A stretch of DNA of 64,000 bases from Cucumis sativus (lineage: Eukaryota; Streptophyta; Magnoliopsida; Cucurbitales; Cucurbitaceae). Below are positions 1-11,208 of the stretch, piece after piece. Made by a program: the position numbers and the translations under genes. The notes below the pieces were generated by a model, which saw nothing but the letters and a program-made list of their open reading frames with translations, had not been told where the DNA came from and made no database searches. The stretch spans positions 5,270,001-5,334,000 of the forward strand of contig NC_026655.2 in NCBI RefSeq assembly GCF_000004075.3, in the 5' to 3' direction. The stretch's first letter is position 1. Every line of letters begins with the position of its first letter.

Positions 1-597
1 GCTTGTTTCCTTTTCTCCAAATTCTTCACTCTTTCTTTCAATTCATTTATGTACGTAATCACATAACAAATTTGATTTTGTTGTGATATCAATTCCTGCA
101 AAACAAACAAATAAAAAATACACGCGTGTACATCCAACACATTAATAGAAAAAAAAAATGATATCTATGTACATATATATCTATATGTTTTAGTACTTCT
201 TTAATTTGGCTGAATTTTTTTATATCAATCAACTTTTATAACATTCATCTTTTCATTTCTTTTTCTTATTATTACTTATAAGAATTTTAAAAAAAAAAAG
301 ACTTTAGACTATTCATCGTAAAAGCAACAAAATTGAAAAGAAAAGAGCGTTGAGGATCCAAATAGCTCATATTATGTATCTCATAACCCATATATTGGTT
401 TTGAGATATATAACAGGTATGATTAGAAAGTTAAGAGAAAGGGAAAGATCAACCTTAGGGATTTTGAAATGGGAGGGAGGAAGAAGATTAAAAAGGTTAG
501 AGCAGAGAGATTTCATATGAATTCTTCTATTTTTCTCGATAGTCTTACGATCAAGTTTCGAAGAAGAAGAAGTTTCACCATGGGCAAGCTTAGGCAT
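1..597 (-). CDS. bHLH transcription factor (bHLH118/bHLH36-type), 3' part missing
   Basis: Two exons are visible: 597-454 (48 codons) and 95-1, where the gene leaves the window. The splice is phase 0, with donor AAG|GTTGAT and acceptor TGCAG|GAATTG. Exon 1 carries the basic region and helix 1 (KLDRKTIEKNRRIHMKSLC, then a LLPPSHF loop). Exon 2 carries helix 2, with YINELKERVKNLEKRK leading into the zipper-like extension. The sequence KLDRKTIEKNRRIHMK is characteristic of the bHLH36/118/125/126 plant subgroup, whose members are nuclear DNA-binding regulators. The intron splits the bHLH domain in the loop. The ATG at 597 is the first after an in-frame AT-rich leader and fits the short N-terminus of this group. 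The target genes cannot be told from sequence. Confidence 0.88.
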
Positions 598-687
598 AAT
601 TAACTAACTGATTAATTAATTATACCTAGGAATTGAAAGCACACAGAATATAGATATTACAGAAAAAATTGAGTGTAAAGAATGCTG

Positions 688-695
688 TATTTATA
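688..695 (-). promoter_or_regulatory. TATA box of the bHLH gene
   Basis: On the minus strand this reads TATAAATA, lying at the gene-proximal end of an (AT)n run at 693-710. It is 91 bases upstream of the ATG, which would give a leader of about 60 bases. Core promoter by position and consensus only. Confidence 0.5.
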
Positions 696-749
696 TATAT
701 ATATATATATGTCCATGTGGAGTTGATGAAGATGATGAGAAGTATAGAG

Positions 750-2613
750 GAAGATGGGAGAGTCGTTTTCAAGAATGGGGAAGGGAAGAAGAAGAAGAGG
801 TGCTGGGGTGCCGATCACTTGTAGGACAGATCAGATATGCATGCAGCCCTGTTGGGTGACTTTACCGACGTCGTTTTATCCTGCCCGCGTTTTATTCTCT
901 TCTCAGTCTCACCGACCAGTATTTTCCTCTTTCCTTATCTTTTCCTTTGTTCTTATTATCAAATAATTAACCTTTTACTTCTTTTTCTTTTAGGTTTTAA
1001 ATATTCTTCTTGTACTTTCGGTCATGGCCCTACTCATCTCTTTGAGATTATTACATGAATGTCCCAAAGCGTGTAATAAATAAAACATGGTGATAGTGAT
1101 CAGTAAAATTAGTTATACTAAAAATGTTCGAAGGGTGTTGGTTTGGGAAAAATCTAAACTCACAACATTTTAAAAAAAATTCAAAGGCTTAATTGCTAGT
1201 CGGATTGTAAGTCAATTTGAACCATTACTAAATTGGTCGTCCATGAATTTGGTGTTGGTTAGAAGATCGACTTTGAGCAACCAAATGCTTAATCGAAACT
1301 GATGTTCAATCAAATTGTGAGTTTAGGGTTACACATCCATCAAAAGCTTAACAAGCATTCTATTCTTTAGGAGGAGTTTAAGAGAACAAGTAAAGAAGTG
1401 GTTGTTAGATTTAATTGTTTAATATATTGCTATATTAATTAATTATTTAATTGCTTAAATAATATTTAATATTTTCAAAATCACTTTCTCATCATTCATT
1501 GGCCAATACCATATATATAGTATTGAAAAGGAAAGGAGACTTTTGACATATTTAAAATTGATACATTCCAAAGTTTTGTTTCAACATTTATTCTCAACTA
1601 AACAAATCAAATAATCAGTTCTAGAGTTTCAATCATTTAAATCAAACATAGTGGAAGTTAGGGTTTTGATGATAAAGATTGGTGTAATCTTGAAGATTTA
1701 ATGTAGCAATATATAAGAGACGTAAGGGCAAACGTCATCCACCTCTATAACAAAACAATAATTAATAATAAACTCTCTAATCAAAACTAATTTAAAAATT
1801 AATAATAATTTCCAAAGATTTAGGGATTCTTTGTTTTTTCTTTTTACTATTTCTAAATCAATTAAATTAATTTTTTTTTATTTTTTTGGTAAAAGCAATT
1901 TTATTTTATTTTTTAGAAAAACTTAAATTATAATAAAAACAATATTAATTTTGGTAAAAGTATTATTTCCAATTAGCTTCTAGATCCTTTTCCTCTTATT
2001 ATTTTTCCATTTCACATATTCTCTTGGTCTCCTTTTCTCTTTTCTTTTTGGATTCTAAAAAATTCTCTTTGAATAATCACTCGGTTATGTTGGATTATTA
2101 TTATTCTGCTTTTTCTTCTTTTTCTACAACATCTTTTATCCACTTATAATGTGTATGAAAGGATGTGATATAATTACCCTCTTTTTCTCAATACCATAGT
2201 GTTATTGTTAGTATTTTTCTACTTTTTCTCTCCTCTTCAAAATATAAATGATTTAGAACTCAAAAGTAGGGTTGAAAAAAATGTTATCTTTTTTTCCATT
2301 ACTAAACTTGTGTACTCAATACGTTATTAAATGATGACGATACGTTATTAAATGATGACGATGTAACTTTTATGTAAGAGAATGGAAGAAAATGGATGAA
2401 GGTGGCATGTATGAGGTTATTGTTTACAAATATAGTAAAATGTTGTTATCATTATTTATGAACATATCCTGATCAATAACTGATAGATAGGTTATGGGTT
2501 TATTTCAGAGTGTCCGCCTACGCCTAAGAATCAATTTTATGCGAGATTAGTCAAGGTGGTGCAAATAAGCTTGTTTGAATACTCAAGGATATATATATAA
2601 AAGAAAAACTAGT
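750..2613. other. Intergenic, no gene seen
   Basis: AT-rich spacer between the bHLH promoter and the LTR element. Short open frames around 754-1058 lack codon bias or family similarity. The only structured part is a short perfect tandem duplication at 2320-2361. Confidence 0.6.
2320..2361. repeat. Two perfect copies of a 21-bp unit
   Basis: The unit TACGTTATTAAATGATGACG plus a final A occurs twice head to tail with no mismatch. Each copy holds a TGACGA/TGACGAT core resembling a bZIP half-site; any function is speculative. A recent slippage or filler duplication is the simplest explanation. Confidence 0.8.
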
Positions 2614-2962
2614 GATAGACAATGATAGTGATAGAACTAATTCATGCACAGCGGAAAAAGAATCGAATTTCTACCCTAATTGCCACAATTAACATCTAAC
2701 CATAAACTAATCAAATTAGGGTTTTAAGAAGTATTACCTTTGAAGCTTTCAAAAGGTTTGATGTCTTCTTACCAATTCTACCCGAGACCACCACTAGTAC
2801 TCAACTGCTATCCTCTAGACAAAGAACCGGGTTGTGGGACCCAATTTTGGTGTAGAAAGTAATGGAGATAAAATGAGATTAGAAGCTTTCTTTTTTTTTT
2901 TTTTTGTTGAGATTATGAAAATGATAAAAGAGGCAAAAGTCCTTCAACATTTGAAAACATCT

Positions 2963-2971
2963 CTATTTATA
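2963..2971 (-). promoter_or_regulatory. TATA box inside the solo LTR
   Basis: Minus-strand TATAAATAG, within GGCTATAAATAGAGATG. It sits where a U3/R boundary would be expected for an element read right to left. Transcription from it would run toward the bHLH gene, in the same direction as that gene. Confidence 0.55.
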
Positions 2972-3099
2972 GCCTAATTACATGCAAAAATGCATGCAAT
3001 TCAATTGCCAAATCTCAACACCTAATATTCCACTAACAATTAGTGGAACTTAGTGGGCTAGGTGTCTATATCTCATATAGCCACATATCCCACTAAGAG

Positions 3100-3140
3100 T
3101 TAGTGGGATTATCCAACAAAATGTTGGATTTTCCCACTAA
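3100..3140. repeat. Near-perfect hairpin in the LTR
   Basis: Arms of 19 bp (3100-3118 and 3122-3140) match at 17 positions around a 3-base AAA loop. The arm begins TTAGTGGG. Two further small palindromes of the same CCACTAA...TTAGTGG type lie nearby, around 3030-3046 and 3090-3107, so the motif is clustered in this part of the LTR. Confidence 0.8.
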
Positions 3141-3176
3141 CTTAGTCCAAGGGTAAAATGGTCATTAGATTTTTCT

Positions 3177-3382
3177 AGTCAAAAGTCAAACTTTGACTTT
3201 TCTAAGTCAAAAGTCAATATTTTGACTTTTTACCATTTTGTCCGTCTTGACTAATTCCAACCTCCCGAGCATGAATCCGCATTCATTTTTCCAAAATTCA
3301 AATCACATTTGAATATAAGGCCGGTCAAAGTTTGACTTTTCAAAGTCAAAAGTCAACATTTTGACTTTTTACTATTTTTGAC
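3177..3382. promoter_or_regulatory. Cluster of TTGAC (W-box core) motifs in the LTR
   Basis: About 13 copies of TTGAC or its complement GTCAA fall within roughly 205 bases, in two blocks. TTGAC(C/T) is the core bound by WRKY factors. In plant LTR elements such motifs in U3 can confer wound or pathogen induction (family knowledge). WRKY binding here is inference. Confidence 0.5.
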
Positions 3383-5884
3383 CAATGCCGAGCTTCTTAG
3401 TATGAATCCGCATTCATACTTATAGTATGTAAAACATAAAGCTCTATTTCTAATTAGAAGACCGACGATTATATCACTGTATATGTCGGTTTTCCTTTCT
3501 TCTCCCTATTCGAACAATTCGACTTATTTCATCACACTGTTCTAAGTTTAATCCATATGAGCTAGCAGAGGAACCTAATGACTAACGGACGCTATAGATC
3601 ATGGGCTCCAACGATTCAAGATTAACTAGCTAAACTCTTTTAAACCGAGTTAATCAACATTCGTTAACTAACGGGTCATTCCACTAAAGTCCCGTAGTTG
3701 CACTCCCCTCACTATAGATATATTTGTGTCCATTTGATAAAACCATAATCAGTAAGTTAATCCTTCACAGGTTGCTCGTAACCTTGGCTGGGTCAAAATA
3801 CCGTTTTACCCCCAAGATTACATCTTGCTCCTTAAGTCCCACTAATCCACTATTGAACAATTGGTTTAAGGTTCAACCTATAAACTTAATCCCTCTCGGG
3901 CCAATGAGAGGGTGGGGCCCCTTGTTCAAGACTTGGATTCAGTGCTTAAGAGAGCAACCTATCTACTAACCCTAAAGCGGGTAGGAGTGAATTCCATCTT
4001 GTACCCTATGTTCCCAGCTATCCACCCGATCTTACCCCTGAAATGGGAGGCTTATTGGGCCAACGCTGATGAGCTGCCCTCACCTATGCAGATCTAAGGA
4101 TAATCTCGTATGAACAGGAGTTCATAGTTAACTCAGGATTAAGACTAAGTTACCTAGGTCATCAATAATTGAGATAGTCAGTTTTAAACAGTAAACGGTG
4201 TTATAACGTAAAAATGACTAATTCATGGTTCAGTCTTATGTAAACATTTTACATAGGATGCCCCCACTTTCATGTCTCTACATGAACGATTAGGATCACA
4301 TCGTTTGTACTACAAAGTGGGCCGCATCCATAGTTTCTCTAAATAAGGCGCCCAACCTTTATTTCATATACTATAGACTATTTAGGCTATATACTCGAAC
4401 TTGATCCACGTTTATGTTTACACATAAAGTTCAAGTTTATTCAAAAAATAGCCTTGGAACTTGATTTATTGGATTTAAGATTATAATATTTAATTTCTCA
4501 ATAACAACTTTATTGAACAGAATATGATTTACAAACTACGAGTTTTAGGACAAAATTCCAACAGATAGACAAAGTTTGTTGGTATCTATCAATGATAGAA
4601 GATAGTAGTTTATCAATATTTATCACTATATATTCTTCATCGATAAACAATGACATTTTACCATATTGGTAAATATTTACAACATGAGTTTTGTCATTTG
4701 AAACAATGAGTATCTATGTGAAAATTATTTATCAATTTAATCTCTACTTCCTTTCCTTACTACTTTGAATTCTTTCCTAAAGTATTATTAGATCCCAAAA
4801 GCTATTACCAACATAACACTATTTCTTTTTAACAAATTAGAAATACACTTTTTGATCTAACATGTAAGAGGTTGGAATATTTCAACCCCAAATTGTATTA
4901 CCTAAAAAAGACCCCCCAACAAACAATTATCATTGTAAGAGAACAATTCTACTACCATTTTCTAAAAGAAAAAAGAAAAAAAAGACATTTAATGAACAAT
5001 GTGAAAAGGAAATTTGTTATTTAGTCTCTCTTTTAGTTTCATTTCTCATTTGAGAAAAAAAATATCTACAATTAGTGTTGGTAACGATAATGATAGTAAA
5101 TGATGATAATGTTACATAGTATTGATATCATATATATATATAAAGAGAGAGATAAAAACGAGAAAATTAATAAATACTTTGAAAGCGTGTGTAATAATAT
5201 AACTTTAGATTTGTTGTCATGATTCTTTCATGTAATGTTCGGATGTTAGTTGATGTTTTAATTTATGATCTACCTTGTTTTATAAGTTTCTAAGGGAGTG
5301 TAGATATGGTTGCACACATGCTAAACCAGGATAGCGCGATTTCTCCTACTTGAAATCATTTAATTTTAGACTCTTGTTCTATAGTGTATGTTTTATGAAT
5401 GATATTCACACTTTTGTCTCCTCTGTTACGTGTAAGGAGAACTTAAATTCTGAGTTGTTTCGGTTATTCTTACAATGTTAGTTAAAAAAGAAGAAAAAAA
5501 AAAGCATGTGTAATTGACTAAATTAGGACATATGTATATATATTCAAAATAAAAAAAAAAAGTAGGCAAAAGTTGAATTTAAAGAAGGAAGTGGAAGCAC
5601 AATAATAAAAACGTTTAAGAAAAAAAAGTAAAGAAAATTGTTCAATAGATGGAAACAACTAGAAACATAAGAATTATTATTGTTAAATATTAAAGTAAAT
5701 CATCCATAACTAAACGTCATTGGTAACGAAATTAGGATGATACAAAATAAATAATTTCTCTAAACATACTTTTAGTTTCTAAACTTTCGTCAAATATAAT
5801 TAATGATGAGAAGTATAAATAATTAAATTTGAAATTAATTAAAATAATTGATATGTGTTCCAAATTAAAATTAAAAACATAAAT

Positions 5885-6287
5885 TGCTCAATCATCATAA
5901 CCGTTGGATCAAATTAATTATTTTGATTCAATTTTTATAGGTTAACTTCAATTGAGCCCAAATGCTAAATATAACCAAAATCTATATGATTGAGCTCATG
6001 GATCGGGTCCATAAACCAACCAGGTTCAAGTTTATAAAGCACACCGAAGAACTCTACAAACATAGGAGTTTTCGGTTGGAAAATTTTGACTTCGAAAGGT
6101 CTAGATAGAATTCTCTCAAAACTTCCTAACTCTTAAAGTCGATAATCCTTGAAGATTGAAGCTCCATTTCATTAAGAATCAAATAATCAAATTCTAGATA
6201 TCGAATCACATCGCATCAAATAAACAAAAATACAACATCAAGTTCAACTCCACGAATCAATTTTTTTCCGAAAATCTCGTGCGAACA
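5885..6287 (+). mobile_element. Degraded LTR related to the solo LTR at 26351
   Basis: The right end (CCACGAATC, then CCGAAAATCTCGTGCGAACA) closely resembles the right end of the element at 26351-26986 (CCACGAAAT, then CGAAATCTCGTGTGAACA). Both carry a GAAGATTGAAGCTC-like or GACTGAAGCTC stretch before it. The left end is uncertain; a TG near 5885 is a guess. No coding part is attached. Confidence 0.45.
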
Positions 6288-6783
6288 ATAATAATTTAGC
6301 TATGAATTACTTTTAGTTTTATTATAAGGCCTTCAATAAATAACAATTTAATGATTTAGTTTTTATAGTCAAAAGAGTTGTAGAAAATTGATAAACCAAT
6401 TGAAAATCAAATAATTAAATCATTGTTCCCTCCATGATTAATCTTAGTCTTAGGGTTAGAGGATGAGACAGTATTCTAAAATCACTTTTGAACATAAAAA
6501 AACTAAATAAATATACTTTGTAATAGAATAGAATATTTGGTATATAATAAAACATTATATCAAATTAGTTATCTAATTTTTTTAATAAAAATCTCAAAAT
6601 ATTTGAATTATTAGGTTCGAATCTATAACAGTTTCGATTTCAACACCCCTTATATATTGTAAAAAAAAAACTCAAATGTCATAATTAATAGTTTTTTCAC
6701 TATTCTTCTGTGTTTCGTAATCGAATCCACCTTTGACTTGTATTATAATTGAATAAATTAAATTGAGTGATTCTTTTATTTAT

Positions 6784-6895
6784 TTTCTAGAATAATTTAA
6801 AACGTATATCGAACGCGTTTAATCATATAGTTATATTTGAATTTCTAGAATAATTTAAAACGTATATCAAACGCGTTCATATAGTTATAATTGAA
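6784..6895. repeat. Tandem duplication, period 58 bp
   Basis: TTTCTAGAATAATTTAAAAC starts at 6784 and again at 6842. The two copies share CGTATATC(G/A)AACGCGTT and ATATAGTTAT and differ by a few substitutions and a short deletion in the second copy. Confidence 0.85.
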
Positions 6896-8660
6896 AGAAA
6901 TGACATGATCACTCCCCTTTTTAAAGAAAAAAGAAAAGAAAAAACAAGTTTTTGATTATTTTAGTAATGATGAAAATTTATTTAGATTTTGACCAAATTA
7001 AAGTACTAAAGTTTTTTCCTAATAATTTTAAAATTGACCAAACTATTTTCTCCATACAATTTTCCTCATTTTATCTTATTCTTATAAAAAATATATTTTG
7101 GTTTTTAGAAATTAACCTTAACAACTATTCATCCTTTAATTTTTTTTATTTAAAATTAAGAAAAATTTTGAAAATTTAAAAATATATTTTTTCAAATATT
7201 TTTCTTTTTCTTTTTCTTTTTCTTTTTTTTTTAAAACTTAGTAACTTATTCTTGAAAATGAAAAAAAATATTTTTTCAAACATTTGTGCTTTTCTTTTTT
7301 TCCTTTTTTCTAAAATTAGGAACTTGTTATTGAAAAAAAAAATGATATCTTTTATTTTCTAGAAAACTAAGTTGATTTCTTCACAATTTTCTCACAAGAG
7401 TTTTATTCTTATTCGAACTCCAAAACCAAAAATTAATTTTTCTAGTTTTTACGATGGAACCTTATTTTTAATTAAAGAAAACTAATGGTGAAATGAGTAT
7501 ATATATAATTAACTTTTAAACAAAAACCAAATGGTGCTAACAAATAAGTCATATACTCGTTTAGTTTAGTTTTGGAGAATTGTAAAAATAGCAAATTTAA
7601 CAAAATATAGCAAAATTTTTAGATTTGATCAATAATAGACATTGATAAACACAAATATATTTCTATTGATGATATTGATATACAGTGATAGAAGTCTATC
7701 GTTTTCTATCATTGATAGAATCGAAAATTTTACTATAGTTTGTAAATATTTTAATTTATTTTGCTAGAATGTTAATTTTGTTTTTTTTTAATTAAACTTA
7801 TTAATGTTTTTTCATCTAAAAAAAAGTTGAAGTATTGATAAATTCGAAGAGGAAAAACAAGTTTTAAGAAACTAATTTTTATTTATTCATGTAATCAAGT
7901 AAATAAGAAGTTTAGAGTTAGGAGCAGATGTATTATATACTTGATTTTCAAAAAACTAAAAACAAAATTTGATTGTTGAAATGAAGATATATTTCATTAA
8001 TGTCTCTCTCCATAGTTCATTATTGTTATGAAATTTAATGATATCTAAAGGGAAACTAATTTGTTTGTTTTCCATAAATTGGAGTTGTGAAAAATATCTA
8101 ATTTGGTGAAAACACAATTTATTTAAATTTTAGAATAATCACAATTTGCTTCTCTTTTGAAGAACAAAATTTATAATAATGACTTAGTGACTAACAACAT
8201 CTTCAAATTAAAAAGGAAAAAAGAAAAAAACCCATAATTGAATGAACAAAAAGAAAATGTTGCAAAATGGCTTTTGGTAATTGATTAGGTATACTTTCTT
8301 TGTGGTTTCACATCAATAATTTAATTTCATTTATAACACATCAATATTTTGAAGTGAAAATTACAAATTGATGAGCATAGATAGATCATAAATGGTGAAT
8401 GGTGTAGCCTTCAAAGATGAATTTCACCACCGGAAGAACATAACAAATAAAATAAAAAAGTAAAAAAAAGCCACAAAAATCCTCCATTTTCTAAAAAGGA
8501 AAATCCATCGCATCGATCAAACTTCGTCAACGAATCGATGGTGGGCAATTAGCATTTGCGAACTCTAAACGAAAATGAAAGATAAGGCTGAGACTAAAGG
8601 AATCTCCATCAACGATTTTTTCCCAACACGTCGCCGCCTCCGCCGCAGCCGTCGGCTAAA

Positions 8661-11208
8661 ATGTACGCTTTGTCCTCCGTTCCAATCGCAGCCCTTCCAT
8701 GCTCACGCTTGCTTCAGCCTCCATTGAAGCCATCCGCATGCTTTCAAACTTTTTTCAACCGCCGCCATCTGATTACGACTCTACTCTCTGTCTTCACTCC
8801 TTCTTTTATCGATTTTACTCTGCCCTGTTCTTCTGATTTGGTTGCTGAAGCTCGTGGGTTGTTTCAAATGCCCCCTGTTCGTCTTGTCAATCGGTAATTT
8901 CACTAACCCAGTTTTTTTTTCCCCATTTTAGTTGGCTTTTGGAGATGATGATAAAGGGGTTTGAGTATTGATTGAACCCCTAGTGGATACACTGAAAATT
9001 TTTCGTGCTGATGCTGATAGTCATCCAATTTTTTTCTTTCAAATTTGTGTTTGTTATGGGGATGAGAAGGTACTTTCTGGTGAGAGCAGGGGAGTCTGAA
9101 TTTGATAGTTTTGGAATAATTAACACAAACCCAGTTGCAAAGACATCTGTTGATAGTGGATTGTCTGAGGAAGGGAAGAAGCAAACTGTTAAAGCAGCTT
9201 TTAAGTTGAAGGAAATGGGAGCTTGTGAAAATGGTTGCTGGATTTGGCCCTCTATTACTCAGCGAGCTTATCAAGCAGCAGAGATTATTGCTTCAGTTAA
9301 TGGTGTGAATCGAAGGTATGTCAATTGATATTTTGGGAAACTTACTCGACTTTTACCTCTGTCTTCAACATTGATGTTCATGCCATCATGGAATCAGACT
9401 TTTTTTCTTTCTTTCCTTTTGGCTTGTTTGAAACAGCAAATCTCTTGGTCAAGTAACACATTTGTATGCTAGTTGAGCTATAGTGACTTTAGGATATACT
9501 TTGTTATGGCAGTAAGATAATTGTCTAATCAAATTATCCTCAATTATAGCTTGTTGATGACAAAGGAGATTTCCCATTTCACTCTCTCCATCTTAGTGTG
9601 AAAATCCTGATGTGTTTTTCTAATTCAAACCATATTTGTCGTTTCTTTGCACATTCCTCTTTGTTTCTCGACTGCTTGATGTTTTTGGTTGGTCCATGGT
9701 TTTTCCAAACAACATTTCCAGTATTCTAGATTTATTTGTGTGGGCCATCCTTTCCATGGTGTGAAAAAGGACTTTTTAGCTTGCTATTATAAACCGAGGA
9801 TGTCTTTGGTGGAAGAAAGTTTTTTGTGTCGCCATTTTCTCAAATTTGAAAGTTTTTTGGATTGGTGTAAACATAATCGTTCTTTCTTCTTTGATTTCTA
9901 ATTGGAGAGCTTTATTGGGATTTACCTATTGGTGTCAGAGTTCTCTAAGCTCCTTTTACTTCAGGCATCAATAAAAATTGTCACTCATCCAAAACAAGAC
10001 TTGCTTGAAATGAATAGTTAGTTTAGCCTTCGTTTGGTAATACTTGATTCTTGTGTTTTTTTTGGTACATTTTGAAAAACAAGTCAAAATTTGAAAACTA
10101 AAAATAGCAATTTTCAAAAACTTAGTTTTTGTTTTTAAAAGTTGACTAAGAATTCAAGGTTTCCTTTCAAAATTGTTAAAATCACATTACGGATACAGTT
10201 AGCAAACATAAATTCAAAAAAGAAAATACTAAATACAAAAGCCTCACCGAATGAGGTCTTAGCCATTCCATTGACAAAATAACAATTCACGGTTGCTATG
10301 ATTTAGTAAGCAAATGTATGGTGTAGGAAAGTGAACGTTTCATTCCCTCAAAGCTTGATTCTGTTGTTTCTCTGATTGTTATCTTCTGTTGAATGGAAAA
10401 TCTTTGACTTATCAAATTTCTTCTGTTGGTTTCAGTTACATAGTTCCTGAATACAGTTTTCTTGATGCCCGTGGGCTTGGAGCTTATGAAGGCAAAAGAT
10501 TGGATTCTATGTCAGAAGTATGGTTTCTTTCAATCTTTTGTTAAGAGTTCGACAGTTGGTATGATTGTTTGATTTAGCAAGTCTTCGTTTTCCTCAAAAC
10601 GCTTCTTGCTCAAAGTGAATGGATTTTAAAGAATGAGCAAGAAATGAGACAACTCTTTCTTGAACTATTAACATAAACAGGCCTTCCTTTTTAGGCAAAT
10701 TTTACTACTGTTTTGCTTGAAATTTCTGTCTAGAGATAGTGAGTTGTTTCATTGCCCTTATGAAATGTGTTTGTAAACAACAGGTATATGCTTCAGATAC
10801 AATCTCATCAATTTTCAAACCTCCTCCAACAGATGATGGCACCCCAAACGAGAGCGTATCTGACGTCTTCGTTCGTGTAACACAACTGATGTCGATTCTC
10901 GAAACCCAATACTCTGGTGATACTATCATTATTGTCTCACCAGATTCTGATAATTTGACCGTTCTTCAAGCTGGTCTAATCGGTCTTGACTTGCGAAGGT
11001 AACTGCATTTCCAAAGCTATGCTCTCATAAGCATGATTTCTTTTCATTTGTTTAATAATCCAAACCTTCTTTTTGTCTTGAGTTCAGGCACCATGATCTT
11101 TCCTTTGCTCCTGGGGAGGTACGCTTTGTTGACATACGCAGCATCCCTTCCTATAAGCAACCACCGTCAGCTGTATATAAATGTTTAAACCCTCCTAATT
11201 GTAATTGA
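8661..11208 (+). CDS. Phosphoglycerate-mutase/histidine-phosphatase-fold protein lacking both catalytic histidines
   Basis: Five exons: 8661-8893, 9070-9315, 10436-10517, 10784-10998 and 11088-11208, giving 298 residues, with GT-AG introns and consistent phases. The N-terminus is rich in Ser, Arg and Pro and could be a plastid or mitochondrial transit peptide (inference). The fold is recognised from the strand-1 motif YFLVRAGES at the start of exon 2, the EYSFLDARGLGAYEG segment in exon 3, and IIIVSPDSDNLTVLQAGL in exon 4. In active family members these motifs read RHG and (V/S)H; here the first histidine is Ala and the second is Pro. It should therefore not form the phosphohistidine intermediate. 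Plant databases usually label such proteins simply phosphoglycerate mutase family protein. Exon 2 may instead start at 9067 (adding one Arg) because two AG acceptors lie 3 bases apart. Confidence 0.85.
10026..10258. mobile_element. Possible hAT-type MITE in intron 2
   Basis: The segment starts GCCTTCGTTTGGTAA and its right end, on the other strand, reads GACCTCATTCGGTGA. These agree at 10 of 15 positions, in the style of the CTCGTTTGGTAA termini common in plant hAT MITEs. The interior is AT-rich, with AAAAC/GTTTT runs that partly fold back. I found no clean 8-bp target duplication. Confidence 0.4.

Larger units (their letters stand above)
2629..4563 (-). mobile_element. Solo LTR of a retrotransposon, about 1.9 kb
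   Basis: Read on the minus strand the element starts TGTTGGAATTTTGTCC at 4563 and ends TTAGTTCTATCA at 2629, with TG...CA termini. It is flanked by GATAG at 2624-2628 and 4564-4568, a 5-bp target duplication as expected for LTR elements. The match also extends to 9 bp (GATAGACAA at 2614-2622 and 4564-4572) if the left end is put at 2623. A TATA box (TATAAATAG, minus strand) at 2963-2971 would split it into a U3 of about 1.6 kb and an R-U5 of about 0.33 kb. No gag-pol coding lies inside, so it is a solo LTR or non-autonomous unit. Inside are two related blocks of about 110 bp (3175-3290 and 3325-3417) sharing GTCAAAAGTCAA and ATGAATCCGCATTCAT. Confidence 0.7.
4573..8500. other. AT-rich intergenic with repeat debris
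   Basis: No gene seen. The region holds TATC/GATA-rich stretches with TCTATC...GATAGA palindromes (4575-4640 and 7620-7730), a degraded LTR ending at 6287 and a 58-bp tandem duplication at 6784-6895. An open frame at 6952-7179 is low-complexity AT sequence. Confidence 0.6.

Noticed and set aside
2614-4572. Reading the 2.6-4.6 kb element as a Mutator-like transposon with 9-bp target duplication
   Set aside because: The two ends share no terminal inverted repeat beyond TG, and an internal TATA box and TG...CA ends fit an LTR better; kept only as an alternative.
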